Source: Bacteroidota bacterium (GTDB taxonomy: Bacteria > Bacteroidota > Bacteroidia > Chitinophagales > Chitinophagaceae). Taken from it: a stretch of DNA of 64,000 nt. Both the position numbers and the translations under genes were made by a program. The stretch is from contig JAFDXN010000011.1 of the NCBI GenBank assembly GCA_018267915.1, positions 1 to 64,000 of the forward strand, in the 5' to 3' direction. The notes under the pieces are model-generated. The model saw only the letters and a program-made list of their open reading frames with translations. It made no database searches and was not told the origin of the DNA. This document shows positions 8,611 to 16,770 of the stretch, piece by piece. The first letter of the stretch is position 1; every line of letters begins with the position of its first letter.

Positions 8611-9687
8611 ATGTTGCGCATCACCTTGTACACATTGTTGTGCCTTTCTTCATTATACGCTTCCGCGCAGCCGCTTGCAGCTTATGTTGACATCCAAAAC
8701 CAACTAATGGTGTGGGACAAGGGCATGATACGCAAGATCGATTATCTGCCACCCACACAAATGAAAATAGGCCGCAACACCATCCCTTACCTCGACAATT
8801 CACGCGCCTTCAAAATATATTACGGCGGTAGCACCCACGATATCAATATCGGCTTCACCAATGCATTTTTTGTAAGCGACAATTTAGTAGCCTACCTCAA
8901 TGCTAAATCACTCAACGTTTTCGATCGTGGCACTAGTAAAAGGCTCACTGGCATCTGCGATCAATACTTTTTGGCCGACAGTGTACTAATGTACCTTGAC
9001 GGCCAGCGCCAGCAATACAGCGCTTACTACAACGGACAGGTATACCAGATAGAAAGCTACTTTCCCGATAGTACACTCTCGTCCATCAAAGTAAGCGACA
9101 ACATTATTGCTTATGATAATTTTGCGAACCAGTTCCGGATCTTTTACCATGGCGTGCTCATCGCGCAGGAAGACTACCCTGTCAGCAGTTTCGATGCCGG
9201 CCGTAATACAGTCGCCTATGTCGACGCTAACCGGCAATTCAAAATATTTCACAATGGCCAGAATTTTGTGGCCGAGGATTATCCACCGCAGAGTTACACC
9301 GTTGGCGATAACCTCGTAGCCTATGTATCGAACGATGGCTATTTCAAAATATTTTACCAGGATAGTATTCGCAGCATTGGCTTCTTCCAGCCTATCTACC
9401 AGGTAGGCGACAATGTCGTAGGCTATAAAGACCCCAGTGGCTATTTCAAGGCATTTTATAAAGGTGAGATAACAGAGCTCGAAAGCTACTATCCCGATAA
9501 TTACACCATACAGTATAACTCTATTGCTTACGTCAACAAAGCGGGCACCTTGCGCCTTTTCACCGAAGGTGAAACTTATGATGTGACAAACGCAACATTA
9601 GACAACTGGGAGTTGCACTACGATGTCCTCAAGTACCAGATAGGCCAGAGCATTGTGCGTGTATTCTATAAAGGGGTCGATTACTAA
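8611..9687 (+). CDS. Secreted beta-propeller-like repeat protein
   Basis: A 358-residue protein with a signal peptide (cleavage near YASAQ, residue 20). The mature part is almost all repeats of about 43-48 residues with the pattern DNxVAY, then FKIFYxGxxxxxExYxPxxY, then VGDN; at least six are visible between residues 95 and 345. The regular alternation suggests blades of a beta-propeller or a beta-solenoid (inference). There is no lipobox and no T9SS tail, so a periplasmic location is likely. It ends in a 3-4 bp convergent overlap with the NlpC/P60 gene. Function unknown. Confidence 0.75.
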   Translation: MLRITLYTLLCLSSLYASAQPLAAYVDIQNQLMVWDKGMIRKIDYLPPTQMKIGRNTIPYLDNSRAFKIYYGGSTHDINIGFTNAFFVSDNLVAYLNAKSLNVFDRGTSKRLTGICDQYFLADSVLMYLDGQRQQYSAYYNGQVYQIESYFPDSTLSSIKVSDNIIAYDNFANQFRIFYHGVLIAQEDYPVSSFDAGRNTVAYVDANRQFKIFHNGQNFVAEDYPPQSYTVGDNLVAYVSNDGYFKIFYQDSIRSIGFFQPIYQVGDNVVGYKDPSGYFKAFYKGEITELESYYPDNYTIQYNSIAYVNKAGTLRLFTEGETYDVTNATLDNWELHYDVLKYQIGQSIVRVFYKGVDY

Positions 9688-10484
9688 AAATATCTTTTTA
9701 CCAGCCGTAGTTGATGCGTTCGCTTTTTAAGCGAAGTGCTGATAATACCGCCCTGGTCTATGCGGTCTATCACCACACAGCCTGCCGTTTCTGTAGCGTG
9801 TATAATAGTATCATGGTCCAGTAATATACCTACATGCACTATCTTCCCTTCTGCATTGTCAAAGAACGCAAGGTCGCCGCAGCGCCCGTGTTGCAGAAAA
9901 TCCACCGCTTCACCTTCCTGCGCCTGCTGCGCGGCATCACGCGGCAGCGGCTTGCCGCACATTTTAAAAGCCATCTGTGTCAGCCCCGAGCAGTCGATGC
10001 CCGCCACACTTCGCCCTCCCCACTGGTAGGGAGCATGCAAGTATTGCAGCGCAATTTCTTTTACGTTTTCGCAGTCTATCGACAGATCTTTATATGCCCG
10101 CTTTTTCCCCTTGAACGGGCCTTTTTCTTTACCCCGCACTATCTTCCCGCCCCTCAGGTCGCAGCCCATGGGCAGCCACATATCGCCTCCGGCAAATAGT
10201 ACCCTGTCCCCGTTTTTTAAAGATATATACTTAGGGGCTTTACGATACTCCTTACGGCCGATCATGCTGAGTTGAGAGGCCTTACACCAGCCTTCGTAAT
10301 TGTCCCACTCGCAGCGGATACGGGCCCATTCTTTTTCATTTATCTCCAGTACCTCGGCGCGCTCACCAAATAACATCTGGCTCACCTGCTCCGCCCTGTG
10401 GCTGGGCTCACTGCGCAGTGGCATAACAGGTACATTACAATATGCAAACGACAATACCATTGGCGGTAAAGGTACTTCATACAT
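9684..10484 (-). CDS. NlpC/P60 family cysteine peptidase with SH3-like domain
   Basis: A 266-residue predicted cell-wall hydrolase of the gamma-D-glutamyl-diamino acid endopeptidase type. The N-terminal region (about 10-75) looks like a bacterial SH3 domain (VMPLRSEPSHRAEQVSQ...EGWCKAS). The catalytic NlpC/P60 domain has Cys165 in GIDCSGLTQ, His217 in IVHVGILL and His229 in IIHATE, the expected C-H-H triad. No signal peptide is obvious at the chosen ATG, so it may be cytoplasmic and act on recycled muropeptides, as such YkfC-like proteins do in Bacteroidota; this is inference. Convergent with the propeller gene. Confidence 0.9.
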   Translation of the reverse strand: MYEVPLPPMVLSFAYCNVPVMPLRSEPSHRAEQVSQMLFGERAEVLEINEKEWARIRCEWDNYEGWCKASQLSMIGRKEYRKAPKYISLKNGDRVLFAGGDMWLPMGCDLRGGKIVRGKEKGPFKGKKRAYKDLSIDCENVKEIALQYLHAPYQWGGRSVAGIDCSGLTQMAFKMCGKPLPRDAAQQAQEGEAVDFLQHGRCGDLAFFDNAEGKIVHVGILLDHDTIIHATETAGCVVIDRIDQGGIISTSLKKRTHQLRLVKRYF

Positions 10485-10539
10485 GCTAGCATTCAGCCTG
10501 TACCCCCACTCCTTGTGGAAAGATGGTTAATTATTCGGC

Positions 10540-12513
10540 TTATCTCAGCAGCGTTATACTGCCACTCTTTTGCTCGCTCGTGCCGTCTGTGTACTGCACA
10601 TCGATCACATAGCCATACGAGTCCTCAGGCATCTTTTGCCCTTTCCAGGTGCCATCCCAGCCCCAGCTCATCTGTGTGGTCTCAAATAGCTGTTTACCCC
10701 AGCGGTCAAATATTTTCAGGTCGAACGACTTTATCCTGAATCCATGCACTATCAGCATATCATTTTCACCATCTCCATTCGGACTGAAAGCCGATGGCAC
10801 TGCGATCACCTTATCTGCATCCACCAGCACATCTTTACACAAGGTATCCGCACATGAATTGCTATCCCTGGCCACGAGACACACATGATACACCCCCGAG
10901 TCAGCAAATATCTTTAACGGATTCTCCGCACTGCTGCTGGTGCCGTCGCCAAAATCCCATGTAAAATGGCTGGCATTCGGTGCAGAAGCATTGAGAAATT
11001 TTATGGGCTTGTTGGGGTTGGGTCCATTGGGGTCCTTGCTAAAGTCCGCATACATAACATAATGTATGTTCACATCCAGTGATATAGTATCCGTGCAGCC
11101 CACCGAATCTGTTACCACTACCAGCGCCGTGTTAGGGCTGTCGCTGGGGTACGTGTGCACCACGGGGTTCAGGCTCGATGTATCTCCATCGCTGAAGTAC
11201 CACATATAGCTCATAGCCATGAGCGAGTTCTTATCGGGTTTCGCATTCAGCCGCGCGCTTCGGCAGCCTACATCGGTGGCGCTCGCGTTAAAGCTAAAAA
11301 AACCTGAGGTATCCACTATTGTAACCGAAGTATCAAACGTGCATCCGTTAGCATCCGTTATTGTGCATGTATAGGTTCCCGGCGCCAGGCCCCAATAAAG
11401 CGAGTCCGTAGCGCTGCCGGGACTCCAGGCATAGTTATAGGGCAGCGTGCCACCTGTAGGCACGGCATTCGCCCACCCGTCAAAGCGACCGGCGCATACC
11501 ACATTGCGTTTCGATACACGCAATGCTTTAAAAGTATCCGGCTCCGTTATTACGGATGTATCCCTTACCAGGCAGTTATTGGCATCGGCTACGGTGCACA
11601 TATAAGTGCCCGCCTGTAGGCCGGGCGCCATGGCCACGGTGGATACGCCCGGGTTCCAGAAGTAGGAGTAAGGTGGCGTGCCGCCCGCAGGCCGCACCTC
11701 CGCATAGCCGGTGCCATCACCCGTGCATAACAAGTCAGCAACAGAGTCGGTCAACGTTAGCTTAGCCACGCTGGGTATCACCACCACCTCCTGGTGTGTA
11801 CAAAAGTTCGCGTCGGTTATAGTACATGTGTACGATCCCGCAGGCAGGCCCGTAACAGTTGGCAAAGTGTCCTCCGTGTTAGGGTTCCACGCATATTTAT
11901 AGGGCTGTGTCCCCCCCGACACAAAGATGTTGGCAGTGCCCGTGCTGTCGCCAAAGCATTTGATCGGGGTCGATACTACTGCGCTCACATACGGCGCCGG
12001 CTCGGCTATCAGGAAGGTTGCCGTGGCGCTGCAGCCATTCCCGTCTGTTACCACGCATGTATAGCTGCCGCCTGCCAGGCCGGTGGCGTTAGGCCCATTG
12101 CCAACTGTCGGCGTCCATACATAGGTATAGGGCAGTGTCCCCCCGTTGGCCATCACCGTCGCAATGCCTGTATGCGCCCCATTGCAAAAAACATTGGTCT
12201 GCGACACGGTTAATATCAAGGCTGCCGGTTCGGCTATTACCACTGTATCTCTTGCAGTATCGTTTACTGCGTCTGTCACGATGCAGATGTAAGTGCCGGC
12301 GCTAAGGCCGGATATAGCAGGGCTGCTCTGCAGCATCGGCAGCCACAGGTAGGTATAAGGCGCCGTCCCGTTCGATGCAGTGGCTGTTGCAGTTCCGTCA
12401 CCACTCCCGTTACAGCTAAGATCCGTATGACTGATGCTCACGCTCAGGCTGCCCTGTGCAAAGGCTGCAGAAGAGCAAAAAAACAAAAGGGCAAAAAGGT
12501 ATCTCATGGTCAT
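10540..12513 (-). CDS. SprB-repeat/PKD protein with T9SS type B (gliding-associated) C-terminal domain
   Basis: A 657-residue secreted protein with a signal peptide (cleavage after AAFAQ, about residue 20). Five SprB-like repeats of about 80 residues follow (patterns NGG-T-PY-Y-W-P and GTYTCTITDANGC), then two PKD-like domains (FSDGDTSSLNPVVHTYP and WDFGDGTSSSAENP). The end is the CHU_C / gliding-associated domain: VPSAFSPNGDGENDM, FDRWGKQLFETT and a terminal SGSITLLR, the type B T9SS signal. SprB in Flavobacterium is the mobile gliding adhesin; this is a shorter cousin. Motility cannot be inferred from it alone. Start: the MTMRYLF ATG, with a second ATG two codons later also possible. Confidence 0.92.
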   Translation of the reverse strand: MTMRYLFALLFFCSSAAFAQGSLSVSISHTDLSCNGSGDGTATATASNGTAPYTYLWLPMLQSSPAISGLSAGTYICIVTDAVNDTARDTVVIAEPAALILTVSQTNVFCNGAHTGIATVMANGGTLPYTYVWTPTVGNGPNATGLAGGSYTCVVTDGNGCSATATFLIAEPAPYVSAVVSTPIKCFGDSTGTANIFVSGGTQPYKYAWNPNTEDTLPTVTGLPAGSYTCTITDANFCTHQEVVVIPSVAKLTLTDSVADLLCTGDGTGYAEVRPAGGTPPYSYFWNPGVSTVAMAPGLQAGTYMCTVADANNCLVRDTSVITEPDTFKALRVSKRNVVCAGRFDGWANAVPTGGTLPYNYAWSPGSATDSLYWGLAPGTYTCTITDANGCTFDTSVTIVDTSGFFSFNASATDVGCRSARLNAKPDKNSLMAMSYMWYFSDGDTSSLNPVVHTYPSDSPNTALVVVTDSVGCTDTISLDVNIHYVMYADFSKDPNGPNPNKPIKFLNASAPNASHFTWDFGDGTSSSAENPLKIFADSGVYHVCLVARDSNSCADTLCKDVLVDADKVIAVPSAFSPNGDGENDMLIVHGFRIKSFDLKIFDRWGKQLFETTQMSWGWDGTWKGQKMPEDSYGYVIDVQYTDGTSEQKSGSITLLR

Positions 12514-12721
12514 TTAATTATGAGTACTTAAATATAGCAATATTTTTTGTTGACTTTGTTGTCGCAGATATTAATTTTTCATTCTTCCCGGGCGGACCTG
12601 GCTATTAATTAGACGGTAATATTTACAAAAACGTACGACGTTAAAAATTCATTTCCCGAAAAATATTATCAGCCCAGTGTCAATTTTCTTAATTTTATCG
12701 TTTAGCAAACAAGACGGTTCT

Positions 12722-13135
12722 ATGAAGGTGAACGAGGTGCCCCAGGACCCTAAGGATTTTAAGGAAGGCGACAAGATAAAAAAGCTGGTATATGCCGTCG
12801 ATAATGAGGGCAACTATACCGGCGTCAACAGCGCGGGCTGGGAGGCGGAAAACACTGCAACCAAACAGGCCTGGGACGAGGTGGAGGAAGACCTGCGCGA
12901 AACGGAGTTACTGGTGAAGCAGGGCAAGCTCAGCCCCATCGCCTGGTATATGAAAAAGAACCTTATGGACACAGCCTTACTCGCCAAATACATGGGCAAG
13001 TGGGCCTGGCAGGTGCGCCGTCACTTCAAACCCTCAGTTTTCAGGGATTTGTCTCCCGGCCTGCTGCAGCAATACGCAGCCATATTTAATATCACAGTCG
13101 ACGAATTGAAAGCTTTCCCGGCGGGCAAGCAATAA
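12722..13135 (+). CDS. Small protein with C-terminal helix-turn-helix-like region
   Basis: 137 residues from the ATG at 12722; an in-frame GTG at 12677 would add a hydrophobic stretch that looks untranslated. The N-terminal half is acidic and polar (GDKIKKLVYAVDNEGNYTGV). The C-terminal ~65 residues (KNLMDTALLAKYMGKWAWQVRRH...LQQYAAIFNITVDEL) have the helix pattern of XRE/Cro-type DNA-binding domains. It sits 17 bp upstream of the BtrH-like gene in the same direction and is likely co-transcribed with it. Role as regulator of that gene is inference. Confidence 0.7.
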   Translation: MKVNEVPQDPKDFKEGDKIKKLVYAVDNEGNYTGVNSAGWEAENTATKQAWDEVEEDLRETELLVKQGKLSPIAWYMKKNLMDTALLAKYMGKWAWQVRRHFKPSVFRDLSPGLLQQYAAIFNITVDELKAFPAGKQ

Positions 13136-13152
13136 AGCACGTACCTTTTTTA

Positions 13153-14160
13153 ATGAATAATATCAATTTCACCCATTATCAGCACGCCCACTGCGAGAGC
13201 GGCGTTACTGCCAACCTCCTGCGCCACCAGGGCATCGATATCAGCGAGCCGCTTGTTTTCGGCATCGGCGCGGGCCTCTTCTTCGGGCATATACCCTTTC
13301 TCAAGATCAGTGGCACACCCGGTTCTACCTTTCGCACCTGGCCCGGCGCCATTTTCAAGCGCGTTGCACAAAGGCTGCATGTCAAAATGCATACCGAGCG
13401 TTTCCGCTCACCCGAAAAAGCCATGCTGGCGCTCGATCGCGCTCTTGACGCAGGCAGGCCAGTAGGCATGCTTAGCAGCGTTTTCTACCTGCCCTACCTG
13501 CCCGAGGCTTTCCGCTTTCACTTTAACGCCCACAACCTTGTAGTGTATGGCAAGGAAAACGGCCTTTACAAGGTCAGCGACCCGGTAATGGAACACGTCA
13601 CTACCATCGCCCCGGAAGACCTGGCCAAGGCACGCTTTGCAAAAGGCGCGCCCGAACCCAAAGGCTTCATGTACTATATCAACGAGGTACCGAAAGATAT
13701 CCACTACGAAAAGGCAATCCAACAAGGCATTAAACAAACTTGCTTTTTCATGATGTCACCACCGGTTCCCTGGTTTGGCAATAAGGCAGTATTCCTGCTG
13801 GCCAAAAAGATCAAGGAATATCCTCGTAAGCTCACCCCCCGCAAGGCATCTCTTTACCTTGGCAATATCATCCGCATGCAGGAGGAGATAGGCACCGGCG
13901 GCGCAGGCTTCCGCTACCTCTATGCCGCTTTTTTACAGGAGGCCGCGCAAAAGCTGCATCGCGACGATCTGCAGGGCTTCTCGAAGGAGCTCACCCAGGT
14001 GGGCGACGACTGGCGCAACTTTGCCTACCATGCCGCCCGGCTCATGAAGGCCCGCCAGAGCGATGTGGTCTCCTACGACGAGCTCAGCGACCTGCTGCGC
14101 GTCTGCGGCGACAAAGAAAAAGACATTTTCACCCGCCTCGAAAAACTCAGGTGGCAATAA
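13153..14160 (+). CDS. BtrH N-terminal domain / DUF4872 protein
   Basis: A 335-residue cytoplasmic protein. Residues about 8-130 match the BtrH N-terminal domain: HAHCESGVTANLLRHQG carries the Cys, and FNAHNLVVYG supplies a later His, a papain-like Cys-His arrangement. The remainder fits DUF4872. BtrH transfers an acyl chain from a carrier protein to the aminoglycoside in butirosin synthesis; homologues in Bacteroidota are uncharacterised. No acyl carrier protein, ketosynthase or peptide-precursor gene is next to it, so the substrate is unknown. It is paired with the small HTH protein upstream. Confidence 0.82.
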   Translation: MNNINFTHYQHAHCESGVTANLLRHQGIDISEPLVFGIGAGLFFGHIPFLKISGTPGSTFRTWPGAIFKRVAQRLHVKMHTERFRSPEKAMLALDRALDAGRPVGMLSSVFYLPYLPEAFRFHFNAHNLVVYGKENGLYKVSDPVMEHVTTIAPEDLAKARFAKGAPEPKGFMYYINEVPKDIHYEKAIQQGIKQTCFFMMSPPVPWFGNKAVFLLAKKIKEYPRKLTPRKASLYLGNIIRMQEEIGTGGAGFRYLYAAFLQEAAQKLHRDDLQGFSKELTQVGDDWRNFAYHAARLMKARQSDVVSYDELSDLLRVCGDKEKDIFTRLEKLRWQ

Positions 14161-14180
14161 TAACATTATTTGCATGTTTT

Positions 14181-14223
14181 GACTTTGCGTTTTCTCTTAG
14201 CGTCTTTGCGCCTTTGCGGTTAA
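14181..14223. repeat. TTTGCG-rich short dispersed-type repeat
   Basis: Three TTTGCG hexamers (14184-14189, 14205-14210, 14213-14218) sit in a block ending CTTTGCGCCTTTGCGGTTAA. I recognise this kind of string as a common intergenic sequence in Bacteroidota and some other phyla; only one copy is present here. It occupies the gap between the BtrH-like gene and gtrA. Confidence 0.5.
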
Positions 14224-14274
14224 ATTATCAATACAGATGATAACGTCTTAAATACCCGTTAACATATTTTAGCT

Positions 14275-14282
14275 TATTTTTG
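14275..14282 (+). promoter_or_regulatory. -7 promoter element for the GtrA gene
   Basis: TATTTTTG fits TAnnTTTG exactly and ends 13 bases before the GTG at 14296, so it also supports that start and predicts a very short leader. Confidence 0.5.
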
Positions 14283-14295
14283 CACAAATTTTTTC

Positions 14296-14814
14296 GTGTT
14301 ATCTGCCGCAAGACATATCATAGTCGGGTTTATCGACTTCTTCTATCCACCCTTCCGGCGCTACATTAAGCAGCAGACATTCCGCTACCTGGCCTGCGGC
14401 GGCTCTAATACCATACTTGATACCGTTTTATATTACATAAGCTTCCACTACATATTGAAGGAGCAACCGGTACACCTTGGCTGGCTCACCATTCAGCCAT
14501 ACATTATGGCCTTCATCATGTCCTTCAGCATCAGCTTCCCTTCAGGCTTTGTGCTCTCCAAATACATCGTTTTCCCCGAGTCGAACCTCCATGGCCGCAT
14601 ACAGCTCTTCCGCTATGCAGTGCTGGTAGGCACCTGCATCCTGCTCAACTATGTGTTCATTAAGTTCTTCGTAGAGCTTTGCCATATCTACCCCACCCCG
14701 TCCAAGCTGCTCACTACAGCCATCGTAGCTATCTTCAGCTATTTCTCTCAGCGCAAGTTCACATTCACCTCAAAGGAAGTTCAGCCGGAGGTTGTGACCA
14801 CACAAGTAGATTAA
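14296..14814 (+). CDS. GtrA family membrane protein
   Basis: A 172-residue protein of the GtrA family, with about four hydrophobic segments (near 35-55, 70-95, 105-130 and 140-157) and the family start FRYLACGGSNTILDTVLYY and end FSYFSQRKFTF. GtrA proteins are thought to flip or pass lipid-linked sugars such as bactoprenol-glucose across the inner membrane for surface-glycan decoration. The start is GTG; the next in-frame ATG would delete the first membrane segment, and a promoter element lies just upstream. No partner glycosyltransferase is adjacent. Confidence 0.85.
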   Translation: MLSAARHIIVGFIDFFYPPFRRYIKQQTFRYLACGGSNTILDTVLYYISFHYILKEQPVHLGWLTIQPYIMAFIMSFSISFPSGFVLSKYIVFPESNLHGRIQLFRYAVLVGTCILLNYVFIKFFVELCHIYPTPSKLLTTAIVAIFSYFSQRKFTFTSKEVQPEVVTTQVD

Positions 14815-14850
14815 TGTAAATCATTTTTCCTGGATAATGCCCCAACTTGT

Positions 14851-14894
14851 CCTCGTTTGTAATGAGGGCGCATAGGCCTGGCGTTTGCAACGCC
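14851..14894. repeat. REP-like double hairpin, copy 1
   Basis: Two small hairpins in a row: CCTCGTT-TGT-AATGAGG (14851-14867, one G-U type mismatch) and GGCGTT-TGC-AACGCC (14880-14894, perfect), 12 bases apart. The same design occurs at 41908-41951. This is the form of REP elements mobilised by RAYT transposases; no such transposase is in the window. Confidence 0.65.
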
Positions 14895-15681
14895 GCCACA
14901 ATTGCATCTATTAACAATTTTAATTTTTCACTACTTATCCCCAATATTTGGCTTGCCCGACCTCCTCGTCGTACCTTTACCCAGTTATTAATATTTCAAC
15001 CTAAACCCTCTCAATTTGATCTATCCAATTTTAATTCTTACCTGGTCTTTTGCCCTGCGGCGCCCGTGCCTGGCCCTGTCCTTGAGCTTAACTGCCAGCC
15101 GTCACCGCAACCTGCACTTGGGGCAAAAACGGGGCAGAAATGGGGAATTTTTTCGGCACAACTCATTGGTTTCCAGCAAAAAACTACAAGTCAAAAAATG
15201 GCGCAAAAACCGTGGCATTTTACCAGCAACATCCAACTTATGCCGCTGAGTCGTTGAGCAGAAAAACCTTCCCCTCCGGGCAGGAAATGGGAGTTTTTTG
15301 TGAGTTTTTCCCGCATCAAATCATTGATTATCAACGAAAACATGGGAGATTATTTTTTCCTGGATCGGCCTTTGGAAGGAAGGCGTTAAGAAAATGGGAC
15401 TGTAGGCCGGTTAAAAAAGAGCTCCGTCTACTGAAGTTTATGGTTAGTCGGACCCCAAAAAGTCCTGCTGAAGCCTGGATTTATTCGGAGCTGGAACTTA
15501 TAGCTCTTTTCAGGCCGGAACGAGCATTTTTAGCCTTCCTTCCAACAGCCTTGATTTTTTGGTTCTTTTGTATCAAGACAAAAGAACCCTCGCGCGGGGA
15601 GCGCTACGATAACATGCAGGATTTATTAACCTCGGTATTAACCGGTCAACCTATCAACTTATCAACCTAAATTGCAGCTTT
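14895..15681. other. Non-coding stretch before prfB
   Basis: About 790 bases with no believable gene. Forward open frames exist (the longest at 15140-15670) but have no family pattern, poor codon use and stop-free low-complexity segments. The region includes a 10-bp perfect hairpin at 15561-15588 and a GC-rich CGCGCGGGGAGCGC string just after it. It may be a graveyard of repeats. Confidence 0.6.
15561..15588. repeat. Inverted repeat GGTTCTTTTG ... CAAAAGAACC
   Basis: The 10-bp arms (15561-15570 and 15579-15588) are perfectly complementary around an 8-base loop TATCAAGA and are preceded by six T. I recognise this string as a frequent intergenic repeat in Bacteroidota genomes (recall, not a search). 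Confidence 0.55.
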
Positions 15682-16770
15682 ATGACGCAGGAGCACCTCA
15701 AAGAGATGCGTGAGCGGGTACAACACCTCGAGCGCTTCCTTCATATACAAGACCGTTTGATCAAAATAGAGAACGACAAACAGCTTACCCTCTCCCCCGG
15801 TTTCTGGGACGACAACGCACGTGCCACCGGCATCCTCAAAGAGATCAAGCTCAACCAGTTCTGGGTCGATCTGTACAACAAGGTCAATGGCGCTGTCGAG
15901 GACTTCGCCGTCATATTCGACTTTTGGAAGGCTGGCGAAGCCACCGAAGAGGAAGCCAAAGCACAATATGATATTGCCCTGAAAGATATAGACGAGCTCG
16001 AATTCAAATCCACCCTCAACGAGCCGGAAGACGAACTGCCCGGCATGCTGGTCATCAACTCAGGTGCAGGCGGTACAGAAAGCCAGGACTGGGCCGAGAT
16101 GCTCATGCGCATGTACCGTATGTATGGCGAAAAGCAAGGCTGGAAGGTATCAGAGGTCGATGTGCAGTACGGCGATGGCGCAGGTATCAAGCAAGCCACC
16201 CTCGAGTTCGATGGGGCATTTGCCTATGGCCTGCTCAAGGCCGAGAGTGGCGTGCACCGCCTGGTGCGCATATCGCCATTCGATTCTAATGCCCGCAGGC
16301 ATACCTCCTTTGCATCGGTCTTCGTTTACCCCCTTATCGACGACAGCATAGAGATCACCCTCAACCCCGCCGACCTCGAATGGGAATTTTACCGTTCAGG
16401 CGGCAAGGGCGGCCAGAATGTGAACAAAGTGGAAACAGCAGTTCGCCTCAAGCACCTGCCCACGGGCATAATTGTTGAATGTCAGCAGGCACGCACCCAG
16501 GGCGAGAACAGGGAAAAAGCGCTTACCATGTTGAAGAGCCGTCTTTACGAAGAGGAACTGCGCAAGCGCGAAGAACTGAAGAACGCCGCCAATGCGGGAA
16601 AGAAAAAAATAGAATGGGGCTCGCAGATACGTTCCTACGTGTTTCATCCCTATAAAATGATCAAAGACCACCGCACCGATTACGAAGTGGGCAACGTGCA
16701 ACCCGTGATGGATGGCGAGCTCGATGATTTTATTAAGGCATATTTGATGAGTATAAAAGAAGAAGCATAA
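15682..16770 (+). CDS. prfB: Peptide chain release factor 2
   Basis: A 362-residue class I release factor that reads UGA/UAA and triggers peptide release. Seen: the SPF recognition tripeptide at 198-200 and the catalytic GGQ at 243-245 in [13 protein letters not shown]. The frame is continuous from the ATG: the site that in many bacteria reads CTT-TGA-C and needs a +1 frameshift reads CTT CAT (Leu20-His21) here, so this prfB lacks programmed frameshifting. The downstream ABC transporter starts at the base right after the stop codon. Confidence 0.97.
   Translation: MTQEHLKEMRERVQHLERFLHIQDRLIKIENDKQLTLSPGFWDDNARATGILKEIKLNQFWVDLYNKVNGAVEDFAVIFDFWKAGEATEEEAKAQYDIALKDIDELEFKSTLNEPEDELPGMLVINSGAGGTESQDWAEMLMRMYRMYGEKQGWKVSEVDVQYGDGAGIKQATLEFDGAFAYGLLKAESGVHRLVRISPFDSNARRHTSFASVFVYPLIDDSIEITLNPADLEWEFYRSGGKGGQNVNKVETAVRLKHLPTGIIVECQQARTQGENREKALTMLKSRLYEEELRKREELKNAANAGKKKIEWGSQIRSYVFHPYKMIKDHRTDYEVGNVQPVMDGELDDFIKAYLMSIKEEA

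Noticed and set aside
15140..15670. A 176-codon forward open frame in the gap before prfB
   Set aside because: No domain, poor codon use, and its middle overlaps the intergenic hairpin at 15561-15588; the pattern is of repeat-derived DNA.
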